From assembly GCF_000190735.1 (NCBI RefSeq), contig NC_015177.1, positions 3,596,001 to 3,660,000 of the forward strand: DNA of 64,000 nucleotides, in the 5' to 3' direction. The DNA is from Pseudopedobacter saltans DSM 12145 (GTDB lineage Bacteria > Bacteroidota > Bacteroidia > Sphingobacteriales > Sphingobacteriaceae). Below the pieces are notes generated by a model. It ran no database searches and was not told where the DNA came from. It saw nothing but the letters and a program-made list of their open reading frames with translations. Numbering within the stretch: the stretch's first letter is position 1; the number at the start of each line of letters is the position of its first letter. The translations under genes were made by a program, and so were the position numbers. Below, piece after piece: positions 46,555-55,749 of this stretch.

Positions 46555-49407
46555 ATGCTGACAATAAATCCGAAGAAAGCTCTAATTTTAATCGTGTTGG
46601 TGATTAGTTATGCTTCTGTTTTAGCTATTAAACCATTAATATCACCACAGATAATAAATTACAGCAGCGAGGCTTATCGTGGAGGGACCCAAAACTGGGG
46701 CATTGATCAGGATAAACAGGGTATAATTTATATTGCCAATAATGATGGATTATTGGCTTTTAACGGACATTATTGGCATATCTATAAAACGCCAAATTTA
46801 ACCTCTGTGCGTTCGGTTAAAGTACAGGAAAACAAGATTTTCGTAGGTGCACAAGATGAGTTCGGGTACTTTGAACCAAACACGAGCGGAACACTTGAAT
46901 ATCATTCTCTTGTACATTTGGTGCCTAAGGAAAATAAAAGATTTGCAGATATATGGAGTATCTCGTTTTACGAAGGCGGCGTACTTTTCAGAGCAAAAGA
47001 GGTAATCTTTTATTATAATAAAAAGTCCATTAAAGTGTTCAAGCCTGCTTTCGAATGGGAATACATGGATCAGGTAAAAAACAGAGTTTTGGCACATTCC
47101 AAAAAAATAGGTCTGGTTTATTTTGATGGGAATAAATGGGAGCAGTTTGGAAAAGAACCTATATTGGCAGAAAGTGTAATTAGTTCCGTAATACACTTAG
47201 GTAATGAAGAATATCTTATTTCAACATTAAAAGACGGCTTTTTTTCTTTGAATGCCGGGAAGCTAAGTCCAAAATTTACCGAAATAAATACTGCTGAAAA
47301 TCGGGTATATACAGGAACGCGAATAGGAGATAATCGTTTTGCTTATGGAACAACATCCGGCGGAGTGTATGTAATTGACATCAATGGAGAAATTTTAAAT
47401 CATTATTCTTATAGCGGAGGCTTGCAGGCAAATAGTAACCGGGCCTTGTTTTTGGATCAGGGGAAAAATCTTTGGATGGCGCAAAACGACGGAATAGATT
47501 ATCTGGCGATTAACAGTTCTGTCAAACCGATTTATTTAGATCAATCTAAAAGAGTAACGAGTTATGCCATTCGTTATTTCAATGGAAATTTATTTGTTGG
47601 TACTTCAAACGGGATTTATGCAACAGCTTTAGACACTAAAGGGCAGGAAGATTTAAGTTTGGCTTATGGTGATTTTCAATATATAAAAAGTTCCGAAGGA
47701 CAGGTTTGGAGTCTTTCACAGTTTTCCAATAAATTATTGGTAGGTCATGAAGATGGCAGTTTTTACTTCGATAATAATAATCTGGCACCCATTTATTCCG
47801 GAATAGGAACCTGGAATTTGAATTCTTCTCTTAAAATTGATGATATCGTTGTCGGAACTTATTTCGGTTTGCGAAGAATAGGTTCGCATGACGGTAAATT
47901 TTTTGATAAAGGGATTATACCAGGACTTGAAGAGTCTTTACGTTTCATCGTTCTGGATAAAAGAAGTATTTGGGGATCGCACCCCTACAGAGGAATTTAT
48001 AGAGTCTTTGTAGATTATGAAAAGAATGCCGTCAAAAACTATAAGATTTACAATAAGAATTCCGGTTTACCCTCAAATCTGTATAATTACGTTTATGAGG
48101 TAGATGATAAACCTGTTATTGCTACCGAAAAAGGAATTTATCAATACAACGAAGTCAAGGATGCGTTCGAGCCTTATACCAAGCTGGCTTTGCTTAGTAA
48201 GATGTCCATCCAATATCTGAAACAAGATACCGAAGGTAATATCTGGTTTGTAACCAATAGAAAAGTTGGAGTGGTTGATTTTTCATCCGTCCCAAAGATT
48301 TATTACTTCCCACAATTGGATGGTAAAACAGTCGGCGGATTTGAACATATCTATGCGTTAAACAAAGACAACATATTTATAGCCGGAAATAAGGGGATTT
48401 ACCACATCAATTATCAAAAATATAGACAAAGTATACAGAAACCGAATGTTTTAATTAGTCAAATCCGGGTGCCGTCCAGTAAGGATACCGTAATTTATGG
48501 AGGATATCAGAACGGCGAACAAATTTCCCATACATTGAGGAATAGTTTTAACTCACTCCATTTTGAATTTTCATCAACCTTGTTTGATTATAAGGAAAGT
48601 ATAGAGTACAGTTACTTGTTGGAAGGATTAGACAAAGATTGGTCTAATTGGAGTAATAAAACAGAAAAGGATTATACTAATCTTTCACCGGGGAAATATG
48701 TGTTTAAAATAAAATCCAGAAATGGAATAGATAACGAATCAGACCTTGTTTCCTATAAATTTACTATCCTTCCAAAATGGTATCAGACGAAATTTATGTA
48801 TGCAGCATACCTGTTTTTGTTGGTAGCAATAATTTACATTGGTTACAAGTGGCAGGAAAGAAATCATAAAAAAGCTCGTGAAAAGCTTCGCTATTTACAT
48901 CAATTGGAATTAGACCGAAACGAGAAGGAAATCGTGAGGTTGAAAAATGAAAAATTAGAATCGGAGATAGATTTTAAAAATAGGGAGCTCTCTTCTATGA
49001 CCATGAATTTAGTACAAAGGGGGAAGGTGCTAACGAAGATCAAAGACGTAATATCCACTTTAGCACAAAGCGAACGGATCGAAGAAAACTCCACTAATTT
49101 AAGGCATTTGGTAAGGCTTATAAAAGAAGTTGAAAAAGGGAATCAGGATTGGGATAACTTTACAGCGCATTTTAACAATGTTAATTCTGATTTTTTTAAC
49201 AAGTTAAAAGAAAAATTTCCGGATTTAACACCTAATGAGCTTAAGCTTTGTGCTTTCATAAAAATGAATTTGAGTTCGAAAGAGATTGCCCAATTGATGA
49301 ATATAACCATAAAAGCCGTAGAAGTTGGTAGATATCGACTAAGGAAAAAACTGCAAATTTCTTCGGAAACAAATTTGTATGACTTCCTGATTCAGATAAC
49401 CAAATAG
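46555..49407 (+). CDS. Propeller/Y_Y_Y membrane regulator with LuxR-type HTH
   Basis: 950 residues. N-terminal signal/anchor, a periplasmic propeller (about 35-630) with blades such as NWGIDQDKQGIIYIANNDG and GNIWFVTNRK, a Y_Y_Y domain (about 660-740, YSYLLEGLDKDWSNWS, LSPGKYVFKIKSRNG), a membrane helix around 745-766, a coiled coil, and a LuxR-type HTH at about 890-945 (LTPNELKLCAFIKMNLSSKEIAQLM, split by IT). There is no kinase or receiver domain, so it looks like a one-component membrane-bound transcription factor. It may control GH2-GH88 upstream or the glucan enzymes downstream. Confidence 0.88.
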   Translation: MLTINPKKALILIVLVISYASVLAIKPLISPQIINYSSEAYRGGTQNWGIDQDKQGIIYIANNDGLLAFNGHYWHIYKTPNLTSVRSVKVQENKIFVGAQDEFGYFEPNTSGTLEYHSLVHLVPKENKRFADIWSISFYEGGVLFRAKEVIFYYNKKSIKVFKPAFEWEYMDQVKNRVLAHSKKIGLVYFDGNKWEQFGKEPILAESVISSVIHLGNEEYLISTLKDGFFSLNAGKLSPKFTEINTAENRVYTGTRIGDNRFAYGTTSGGVYVIDINGEILNHYSYSGGLQANSNRALFLDQGKNLWMAQNDGIDYLAINSSVKPIYLDQSKRVTSYAIRYFNGNLFVGTSNGIYATALDTKGQEDLSLAYGDFQYIKSSEGQVWSLSQFSNKLLVGHEDGSFYFDNNNLAPIYSGIGTWNLNSSLKIDDIVVGTYFGLRRIGSHDGKFFDKGIIPGLEESLRFIVLDKRSIWGSHPYRGIYRVFVDYEKNAVKNYKIYNKNSGLPSNLYNYVYEVDDKPVIATEKGIYQYNEVKDAFEPYTKLALLSKMSIQYLKQDTEGNIWFVTNRKVGVVDFSSVPKIYYFPQLDGKTVGGFEHIYALNKDNIFIAGNKGIYHINYQKYRQSIQKPNVLISQIRVPSSKDTVIYGGYQNGEQISHTLRNSFNSLHFEFSSTLFDYKESIEYSYLLEGLDKDWSNWSNKTEKDYTNLSPGKYVFKIKSRNGIDNESDLVSYKFTILPKWYQTKFMYAAYLFLLVAIIYIGYKWQERNHKKAREKLRYLHQLELDRNEKEIVRLKNEKLESEIDFKNRELSSMTMNLVQRGKVLTKIKDVISTLAQSERIEENSTNLRHLVRLIKEVEKGNQDWDNFTAHFNNVNSDFFNKLKEKFPDLTPNELKLCAFIKMNLSSKEIAQLMNITIKAVEVGRYRLRKKLQISSETNLYDFLIQITK

Positions 49408-49435
49408 AGATAAAGTAGCATCTAATGTTAATAGC

Positions 49436-50338
49436 ATGAAGAAAGCTTTTAAAGCAGTCTTTTTAAGTTTAGTTTTTACTCTTTATTTCTCAGGTAGCGA
49501 GGCACAAGAAGTAGCAAAGTTCTCTGTTAAAGTTTCTGAAGGGTTACATTTACAAGATTTAGACTGGTCTATTGCAGGTAATTTGAACGGAAACAGCCCC
49601 AATATATATTCTGAATTGATTTGGGAGAAAATGAAAGGAAATTCGACGGAGATACAAGTTGGATATAGGTTTCTAAAGAACTTAACCTATAAAATAAATG
49701 CCGAAAAAACATTTGTTTTATCAGGAAATGTATCTGACCGTGATTATTCCGAAGATGACAGACAAAATGAAATATTTTCTGCTGTTTTGGAAACTAATAA
49801 AGGGTATTCCTGGGGACTGGAAAACAGTTTAGCCTACTCTTTTTATGCTACAAAGAAATTAGCTCTTCTAGCCGAACTTGGCTATACCATTTCAAGACAA
49901 TCATTATACCTTACGGACGATGGTTTTTCTGTAGGGCAGGAAACTCTGAACAGCAATTATAAAACCAAATGGCAAGGAGCGGTTTTAGCTTTAGAAGGCA
50001 TTTATTTTACGGATAAAAAATTGAGCATAGCAGCAATAGCTAATTTTCAGAAATTGGATTACTCTGCGATTGGGAATTGGAATCTTGTTGAAGAATTTGC
50101 TCATCCAAAAAGCTTCACTCATCGGGCAAATGCTCTTGGATACGGTTTTAGTATAGGTCCTAAATACCAGTTAAGCAAAAAGCTATCATTGGAAATGGAA
50201 TACAATTTCCAGAAATATGTATCCAAAAAAGGAATAGACCGACTTTTTTTTACTTCTGGAACCCAAACCACTACACGATTAAATGGCGTAAATGGACTTT
50301 CTAATAAAATAGCTTTAGGGATTTGCTTTTATCTGTAA
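49436..50338 (+). CDS. Predicted outer-membrane beta-barrel protein, function unknown
   Basis: 300 residues with signal peptide ending GSEAQ. Alternating hydrophobic/polar strands and aromatic girdles (IQVGYRFLKNL, LALLAELGYTIS, ALGYGFSIGPKYQL, IALGICFYL at the end) fit a small barrel of 10-12 strands. Not assigned to a family. It follows the LuxR-type regulator by 28 bases on the same strand, so the two may be co-transcribed. Confidence applies to gene and location, not to function. Confidence 0.65.
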   Translation: MKKAFKAVFLSLVFTLYFSGSEAQEVAKFSVKVSEGLHLQDLDWSIAGNLNGNSPNIYSELIWEKMKGNSTEIQVGYRFLKNLTYKINAEKTFVLSGNVSDRDYSEDDRQNEIFSAVLETNKGYSWGLENSLAYSFYATKKLALLAELGYTISRQSLYLTDDGFSVGQETLNSNYKTKWQGAVLALEGIYFTDKKLSIAAIANFQKLDYSAIGNWNLVEEFAHPKSFTHRANALGYGFSIGPKYQLSKKLSLEMEYNFQKYVSKKGIDRLFFTSGTQTTTRLNGVNGLSNKIALGICFYL

Positions 50339-50504
50339 ATGTTTGTTATAAAGGTGTTTGTGGCTATTTTGTAGTGCCTTTGTAGTATCGTTTTAATTCG
50401 TTTTTTTAAATATTCTGTTTATTGTATGGTTTGAGTAGGGGACTTAAAAAGGAGTTTCTGAACCGAAACAATTAGTTTTGAGAAAGACTAATAAGAATAC
50501 CTAA

Positions 50505-52751
50505 ATGACGAGTAACAATTTCAGAAAACTTTCTTTTGTTTTAATGTTAAGCTCTTCTCTGTGCAACAACGTTTTTGCTCAAGGGAAGAAAGGGGATCCC
50601 ATAGAACAACGCGTAAATGATTTAATGTCTAAAATGACCTTACAGGAAAAAATAGGTCAGCTTAATCAATTTACAAGTGATAGGACATCAACAGGCCCAA
50701 TCAGTGCCAATAGTAATAAGTTAAAAGATATCGAAGCAGGAAAAGTGGGCTCGATGTTAAATGTTAGAGGCTCGAAAGATACCAGAATGGTTCAGGAGGC
50801 CGCAATGCGTTCCAGATTGAAAATTCCTTTACTTTTTGGTTTGGATGTGATACACGGTTATCGGGTAACTTTTCCTATTCCATTAGCTGAAGCTGCAAGT
50901 TGGGATTTAGATGCAATAGAGTTCGCGTCAAGAGTTGCCGGACGTGAAGCGGCTGCGGCAGGTATTCACTGGACTTTCGCACCAATGGTTGACATCAGTC
51001 GAGACGCCCGTTGGGGACGCGTAATGGAAGGTGCGGGGGAAGATACTTACCTGGGATCAATGATTGCCAAAGCCAGAGTGAGAGGGTTTCAGGGAAAAGG
51101 ATTGGGAGAGCTGGATGCCGTAATGGCTTGTGTAAAACACTTTGCCGCTTATGGAGCCGCAGTGGCTGGTAGAGATTATAATACGGTTGACATGAGTGAG
51201 AGACATTTGTGGGAAGTTTATCTGCCACCTTTCAAAGCGGCTTTAGATGCGGGAGCAGCAACTTTTATGAATTCATTCAATGATTTAAACGGAATACCAG
51301 CAACAGCAAATACCTATTTGCAAAGAGATATCCTGAAAGGAAAATGGGGGTTTAAAGGATTTGTGGTTTCAGATTGGGGCTCGGTAAGAGAAATGGTTCC
51401 TCATGGTTTTGCCAAAGATAACGAAGAAGCGGCTAAATATGCTATCAAGGGCGGTTCGGATATGGATATGGAAAGCTATGCTTATGTGAACTTTCTGGAG
51501 AAACTGGTGAAAAATAAAGAAGTTTCCGAAGATTTAATTAATGATGCCGTTCGCAGGATTTTAACTAAAAAGTTTGAAATGGGGCTTTTTGATGATCCTT
51601 ACCGTTTCTCTGATGAAAAAAGAGAAAAGAAAGAACTTAACTCTGCCGCAAATAAAAAAGTGGCTTTAGAAGTTGCTCAAAAAAGTATCGTCCTGTTAAA
51701 AAATCAAAATCAGGTATTGCCATTAAGCAAAGACGTTAAATCTATTGCTTTGGTTGGTCCTTTAGCTAAGTCAGCAGAAGATATGAAAGGTTTCTGGTCT
51801 GTGGTTTGGGACAACGATCACTTGGTTTCGCTTCATGAAGGCTTAGAGACCAAGCAAGGAAAGAAAACACAGATCAACTATGCCAAAGGTTGCAATATCA
51901 ATGATGATGATAAATCTGGCTTTGCAGACGCTGTAGAAGTTGCAAGGAAATCTGATGTGGTAGTTGTAGCAGTAGGAGAAGCTTTTGATATGAGCGGAGA
52001 AGCTAAAAGCAGGGCAAATATTCATTTACCGGGAGTTCAGGAAGAGCTGATAAAAGAATTGAAAAAATCAGGAAAACCTGTTGTTGTATTGATCATGGCG
52101 GGCCGGCCTTTGATTTTTAACTGGACGGCTGATAATGCTGATGCTATTATGTACACCTGGTGGTTAGGAAGCGAAGCGGGACATGCTATGGCTAATGTAT
52201 TGTTTGGAGATTATAATCCGTCAGGGAAACTGCCAATGACTTTCCCGAGATCAGAAGGTCAACTTCCGATTTATTACAACTATAACAATACTGGAAGACC
52301 AGTAATTAACGAAAATAACATTCACTACAGATCTGCTTATATCGATTCTCCGAATAGTCCGAAATATGCTTTTGGATATGGATTAAGCTATACCAACTTT
52401 GCTTATAGTAATTTGACATTAAGCTCGAAGTCATTAAATCAAGACGGGTCAATTACTGTAAAATTCACATTGAAAAACGATGGAAAATATGCAGGTGAAG
52501 AGGTTGTCCAGCTGTATTTGAGAGATAAAGTAGCCAGTTTAGTTAGGCCTGTAAAAGAACTAAAAGATTTTACCAAAATCTTACTTAAACCTGGAGAAAG
52601 TAAGGAAGTCACTTTTGTTATCAATAAAGAAAAACTTTCATTCTATAATAAAAATCTGGATTGGGTAGCAGAACCGGGGGATTTTGATTTGATGATAGGT
52701 ACTTCTTCTGACAATATTAAACTGAAGGATACATTCCAATTATTAGACTAG
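50505..52751 (+). CDS. bglX: GH3 beta-glucosidase (BglX-type), secreted
   Basis: 748 residues; signal peptide ending NVFAQ. GH3 N- and C-domains plus a fibronectin III-like C-terminus, the BglX layout. The nucleophile is Asp290 in VVSDWGS. KHFAAYGAAVAGRDYNTVDM, FNDLNGIPATANTYL and GLFDDPYRF resemble E. coli BglX closely, and FGYGLSYTNFAYS precedes the Fn3-like part. It releases terminal beta-linked glucose from oligosaccharides. It begins an operon with three GH30 and one GH5 genes: the next start is 3 bases after this stop. Likely endpoint enzyme for beta-1,6/1,3-gluco-oligosaccharides. Confidence 0.93.
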   Translation: MTSNNFRKLSFVLMLSSSLCNNVFAQGKKGDPIEQRVNDLMSKMTLQEKIGQLNQFTSDRTSTGPISANSNKLKDIEAGKVGSMLNVRGSKDTRMVQEAAMRSRLKIPLLFGLDVIHGYRVTFPIPLAEAASWDLDAIEFASRVAGREAAAAGIHWTFAPMVDISRDARWGRVMEGAGEDTYLGSMIAKARVRGFQGKGLGELDAVMACVKHFAAYGAAVAGRDYNTVDMSERHLWEVYLPPFKAALDAGAATFMNSFNDLNGIPATANTYLQRDILKGKWGFKGFVVSDWGSVREMVPHGFAKDNEEAAKYAIKGGSDMDMESYAYVNFLEKLVKNKEVSEDLINDAVRRILTKKFEMGLFDDPYRFSDEKREKKELNSAANKKVALEVAQKSIVLLKNQNQVLPLSKDVKSIALVGPLAKSAEDMKGFWSVVWDNDHLVSLHEGLETKQGKKTQINYAKGCNINDDDKSGFADAVEVARKSDVVVVAVGEAFDMSGEAKSRANIHLPGVQEELIKELKKSGKPVVVLIMAGRPLIFNWTADNADAIMYTWWLGSEAGHAMANVLFGDYNPSGKLPMTFPRSEGQLPIYYNYNNTGRPVINENNIHYRSAYIDSPNSPKYAFGYGLSYTNFAYSNLTLSSKSLNQDGSITVKFTLKNDGKYAGEEVVQLYLRDKVASLVRPVKELKDFTKILLKPGESKEVTFVINKEKLSFYNKNLDWVAEPGDFDLMIGTSSDNIKLKDTFQLLD

Positions 52752-52754
52752 AAT

Positions 52755-54200
52755 ATGGTAACAACAGTTCTAAAAACTTGTTTACTTTCTGCCGTAGCGC
52801 TCTTTGCATGTAAAAGCAACCATGCTGATGATGAGAAGAAGGGCATTATTCAACCTCCAAAAACCGAAACAAAAAGTGATGTAGATTTTTGGTTGACAAA
52901 TACAGACCAGTCGAGTTTATTTAAAAAACAGAATGTGAGTTTGCTGTTCGGTCCAGCGGCAAACACAGGAAGTACAATTGAGATAGATGACAGCAAGCAG
53001 TTTCAAGAGATTGATGGATTTGGTTACACTTTAACCGGTGGTAGCGCCACGCTCATTAATTCTCTAAATGAATCATCTAAAGCAGCCTTATTGAAAGAGC
53101 TTTTTCAGCATGATGGAAATAATATCGGCGTAAGCTATTTAAGAATAAGCTTGGGAGCATCAGATTTAAGCGAATCAGTTTTTACTTATAATGATTTACC
53201 GGTGGGAGAAATAGATTTGGAGCTTAAAAAATTCACACTGGAAAAAGAAAAGAAAGATTTGATCCCTGTTCTAAAACAGATTATATCGATTTTTCCTCAG
53301 ATCAAAATTATGGCTTCGCCATGGACTCCTCCGCTTTGGATGAAAACAAATAATAATTCTGTTGGAGGAAGTTTAAGGCCGGAGTATTATGATGTTTATG
53401 CCCGGTATCTGGCAAAATACATCCAGGAAATGGCAAAAGAAGGAATCATTATTGATGCTTTAACGGTACAAAACGAGCCACTTCATCCGGGGAATAATCC
53501 AAGTTTATTGATGCTTGCTGCGGATCAGAAAAATTTTGTAAAAAATAACTTAGGCCCGGTATTCAAGGCAGAGAATATAAAGACAAAGATTGTTGTTTAC
53601 GATCATAACGCAGATAAACCGGAATATCCCATAGAGATTTTAAACGATCCGGACGCGAAAAAATATGTAGACGGCTCGGCTTTTCACTTGTATGCGGGTT
53701 CTATAAGTGCCTTATCTACCGTTCACAATGCGCATCCTGACAAGAATATCTACTTTACCGAACAATGGGTAGGTGCGCCAAGTAATTTTTCGGGAGATTT
53801 TAAATGGCATGTAGAAAACGTAATTATTGGGTCCATGAACAACTGGAGCAAAGTCGCCTTAGAATGGAATTTAGCTGCTGACGCTTTGCAAAAGCCGCAC
53901 ACGCAAGGAGGCTGTACCCAATGTTTGGGCGCTTTAACAATCGACGGGCCTTCAATTTCCCGCAATGTCGCTTATTATATCATTGCACATGCTTCGAAGT
54001 TTGTACGGCCTGGATCTAAGAGGATTTTTTCATCAGCTGCGACCAATCTCCAAAATGTAGCTTTTAAAACTCCGGAAGGAAAAATTGCGCTTATTGTGCT
54101 TAATAAGAGCGGAGCGACACAATCATTTAATGTGAAATACAACGGAAAACAGGTCTCTTCAACACTGAATGCAGGCTCTGTTGGAACATATGTTTGGTAA
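52755..54200 (+). CDS. GH30 glucanase-like lipoprotein (copy 1)
   Basis: 481 residues with lipobox LFAC at about residue 20. GH30 TIM barrel plus beta-sandwich: start QFQEIDGFGYTLTGGSA, acid/base Glu241 in TVQNEPLHP and nucleophile Glu336 in YFTEQWVGAP. The GGCTQCLGALTIDG segment has a Cys pair also present in the copy at 55750, likely a disulfide. The subfamily is probably GH30_3 or near, whose known members cut beta-1,6-glucan; glucocerebrosidase-like activity is less likely. Being a lipoprotein it may act at the surface or periplasm. Confidence 0.9.
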   Translation: MVTTVLKTCLLSAVALFACKSNHADDEKKGIIQPPKTETKSDVDFWLTNTDQSSLFKKQNVSLLFGPAANTGSTIEIDDSKQFQEIDGFGYTLTGGSATLINSLNESSKAALLKELFQHDGNNIGVSYLRISLGASDLSESVFTYNDLPVGEIDLELKKFTLEKEKKDLIPVLKQIISIFPQIKIMASPWTPPLWMKTNNNSVGGSLRPEYYDVYARYLAKYIQEMAKEGIIIDALTVQNEPLHPGNNPSLLMLAADQKNFVKNNLGPVFKAENIKTKIVVYDHNADKPEYPIEILNDPDAKKYVDGSAFHLYAGSISALSTVHNAHPDKNIYFTEQWVGAPSNFSGDFKWHVENVIIGSMNNWSKVALEWNLAADALQKPHTQGGCTQCLGALTIDGPSISRNVAYYIIAHASKFVRPGSKRIFSSAATNLQNVAFKTPEGKIALIVLNKSGATQSFNVKYNGKQVSSTLNAGSVGTYVW

Positions 54201-54219
54201 TAAATTATTTAAAACAGAA

Positions 54220-55659
54220 ATGAATAGAAAATTAGGTTTTTTTCTTGGCGTTGCATTGGTTGCGGCAAACGTTGGTTTTGCCCAAAATGTAGCTTCAAAG
54301 AAAGTTAAAGTTTTTACGACAGCGAAAGATACAAAATTGCGTATCAGCGAAAACGGGACATTAAGTTTTTCTCCAAATGCACAACCTTTTGAAACAGAGG
54401 CGACAGTTTTTATAGATGCAGACAGGACCTTTCAGACGATGATAGGGATTGGAGGAGCTATTACAGATGCGTCTGCAGAAACTTATGCTAAGCTTCCAAA
54501 AGCATTACAACAAGAGTTTTTAAAAGCGTATTACAGCAAAACAGAAGGTATTGGCTATAATTTAGCGAGAACGAACATCAATAGCTGCGATTTTTCCTCC
54601 TACAGCTATACTTATGTAAAAGATAATGATAAGGAGCTGAAAACATTCAACATTGCGCCCGAAGAAAAATACAGACTGCCTTTGATTAAAGCGGCGACAG
54701 CAATGGCCGGCGGAACTTTACCTTTGTATGTAAGTCCATGGACTCCACCAGCCTGGATGAAAGATAACAATAACATGTTGCAGGGCGGTAAATTGCTTCC
54801 CGAATATCGTCAGGCTTGGGCAAATTACTATATCAGGTATATTCAGGAATATGAAAAAAGAGGACTACCCATTTGGGGCTTAACAGTGCAGAACGAACCA
54901 ATGGCGAAACAAAGATGGGAGTCTTGCATTTTTACAGCGGAGGAAGAAAGAGATTTTATTAAAGAATATTTAGGCCCTACTTTACATAAAGCCGGAATGG
55001 CGAATAAAAAATTAATCGCCTGGGATCACAATCGCGATCAGGTTTATCAAAGAGCAAGTACCATTCTTGGAGATAAAGAAGCCGCTAAATATGTTTGGGG
55101 AATTGGTTTCCATTGGTACGAAACATGGACAAAAAGCGATATGCAGTTCTATAACCTTAGAAATGTTAAAGAGGCGTTTCCAGAGAAAGAATTGATATTT
55201 ACCGAAGGATGTAAAGAAAAGTTCGATATGGACAGCATTTACAACTGGTCCTTAGGCGAAAGGTATGGATATTCTATGATTAACGACTTTAACGCAGGTA
55301 CAGCCGCTTGGACAGACTGGAACATTTTATTGGATGAAACGGGTGGACCAAATCATGTTAAAAACCTTTGTTTCGCTCCGATACATGCAGATACCAAGAA
55401 TAAAAAATTGATCTATACCAATGCGTATTATTATTTAGGTCACTTCTCAAAATTCATTCAGCCAGGAGCAAAGAGAATAATTACCTCGCCATCCAGAGAT
55501 GTTTTAGAAACTACGGGATTTGTTAATCCGGACGGAAAAATAGTTGTTGTAGTGATGAATAAAACGTCCAACGATATGCCTTACCAATTGTGGTTAAAAG
55601 GATACGCGGCTAAAACGACAAGTAAAGCGCATTCAATAAGTACTTATATCATTGATTAA
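54220..55659 (+). CDS. GH30 hydrolase (divergent copy 2), secreted
   Basis: 479 residues from ATG 54220; earlier in-frame starts lie within the preceding gene. Signal peptide MNRKLGFFLGVALVAANVGFAQ. GH30 motifs: MIGIGGAITDASAETYAKLP, the SPWTPPAWMKDNNNM block, acid/base Glu226 in TVQNEPMAKQRWES and nucleophile Glu329 in IFTEGCKEK. It differs clearly from its neighbours: no Cys-pair segment, a Trp-rich pocket (GIGFHWYETW, WTDWNILLDETGGPNH). It resembles GH30_1-type beta-glucosidase/beta-1,6-glucanases. Starts 19 bases after copy 1. Confidence 0.9.
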   Translation: MNRKLGFFLGVALVAANVGFAQNVASKKVKVFTTAKDTKLRISENGTLSFSPNAQPFETEATVFIDADRTFQTMIGIGGAITDASAETYAKLPKALQQEFLKAYYSKTEGIGYNLARTNINSCDFSSYSYTYVKDNDKELKTFNIAPEEKYRLPLIKAATAMAGGTLPLYVSPWTPPAWMKDNNNMLQGGKLLPEYRQAWANYYIRYIQEYEKRGLPIWGLTVQNEPMAKQRWESCIFTAEEERDFIKEYLGPTLHKAGMANKKLIAWDHNRDQVYQRASTILGDKEAAKYVWGIGFHWYETWTKSDMQFYNLRNVKEAFPEKELIFTEGCKEKFDMDSIYNWSLGERYGYSMINDFNAGTAAWTDWNILLDETGGPNHVKNLCFAPIHADTKNKKLIYTNAYYYLGHFSKFIQPGAKRIITSPSRDVLETTGFVNPDGKIVVVVMNKTSNDMPYQLWLKGYAAKTTSKAHSISTYIID

Positions 55660-55661
55660 TA

Positions 55662-55724
55662 AAAATAGATGTCATGTCTCCAACCGACCTGGTGGTTAGT
55701 TTTCGGAGGCATGGCATCTATTTT
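55662..55724 (+). other. Long stem-loop between GH30 copies 2 and 3
   Basis: 55662-55681 pairs with 55705-55724 over 20 bp with two G-U pairs; the inner AACC/GGTT extends it. It starts right after a stop codon and lacks a proper T run, so RNA processing or stability is more likely than full termination. Confidence 0.65.
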
Positions 55725-55749
55725 ACCAATTATATTCAACTAAATTCTT

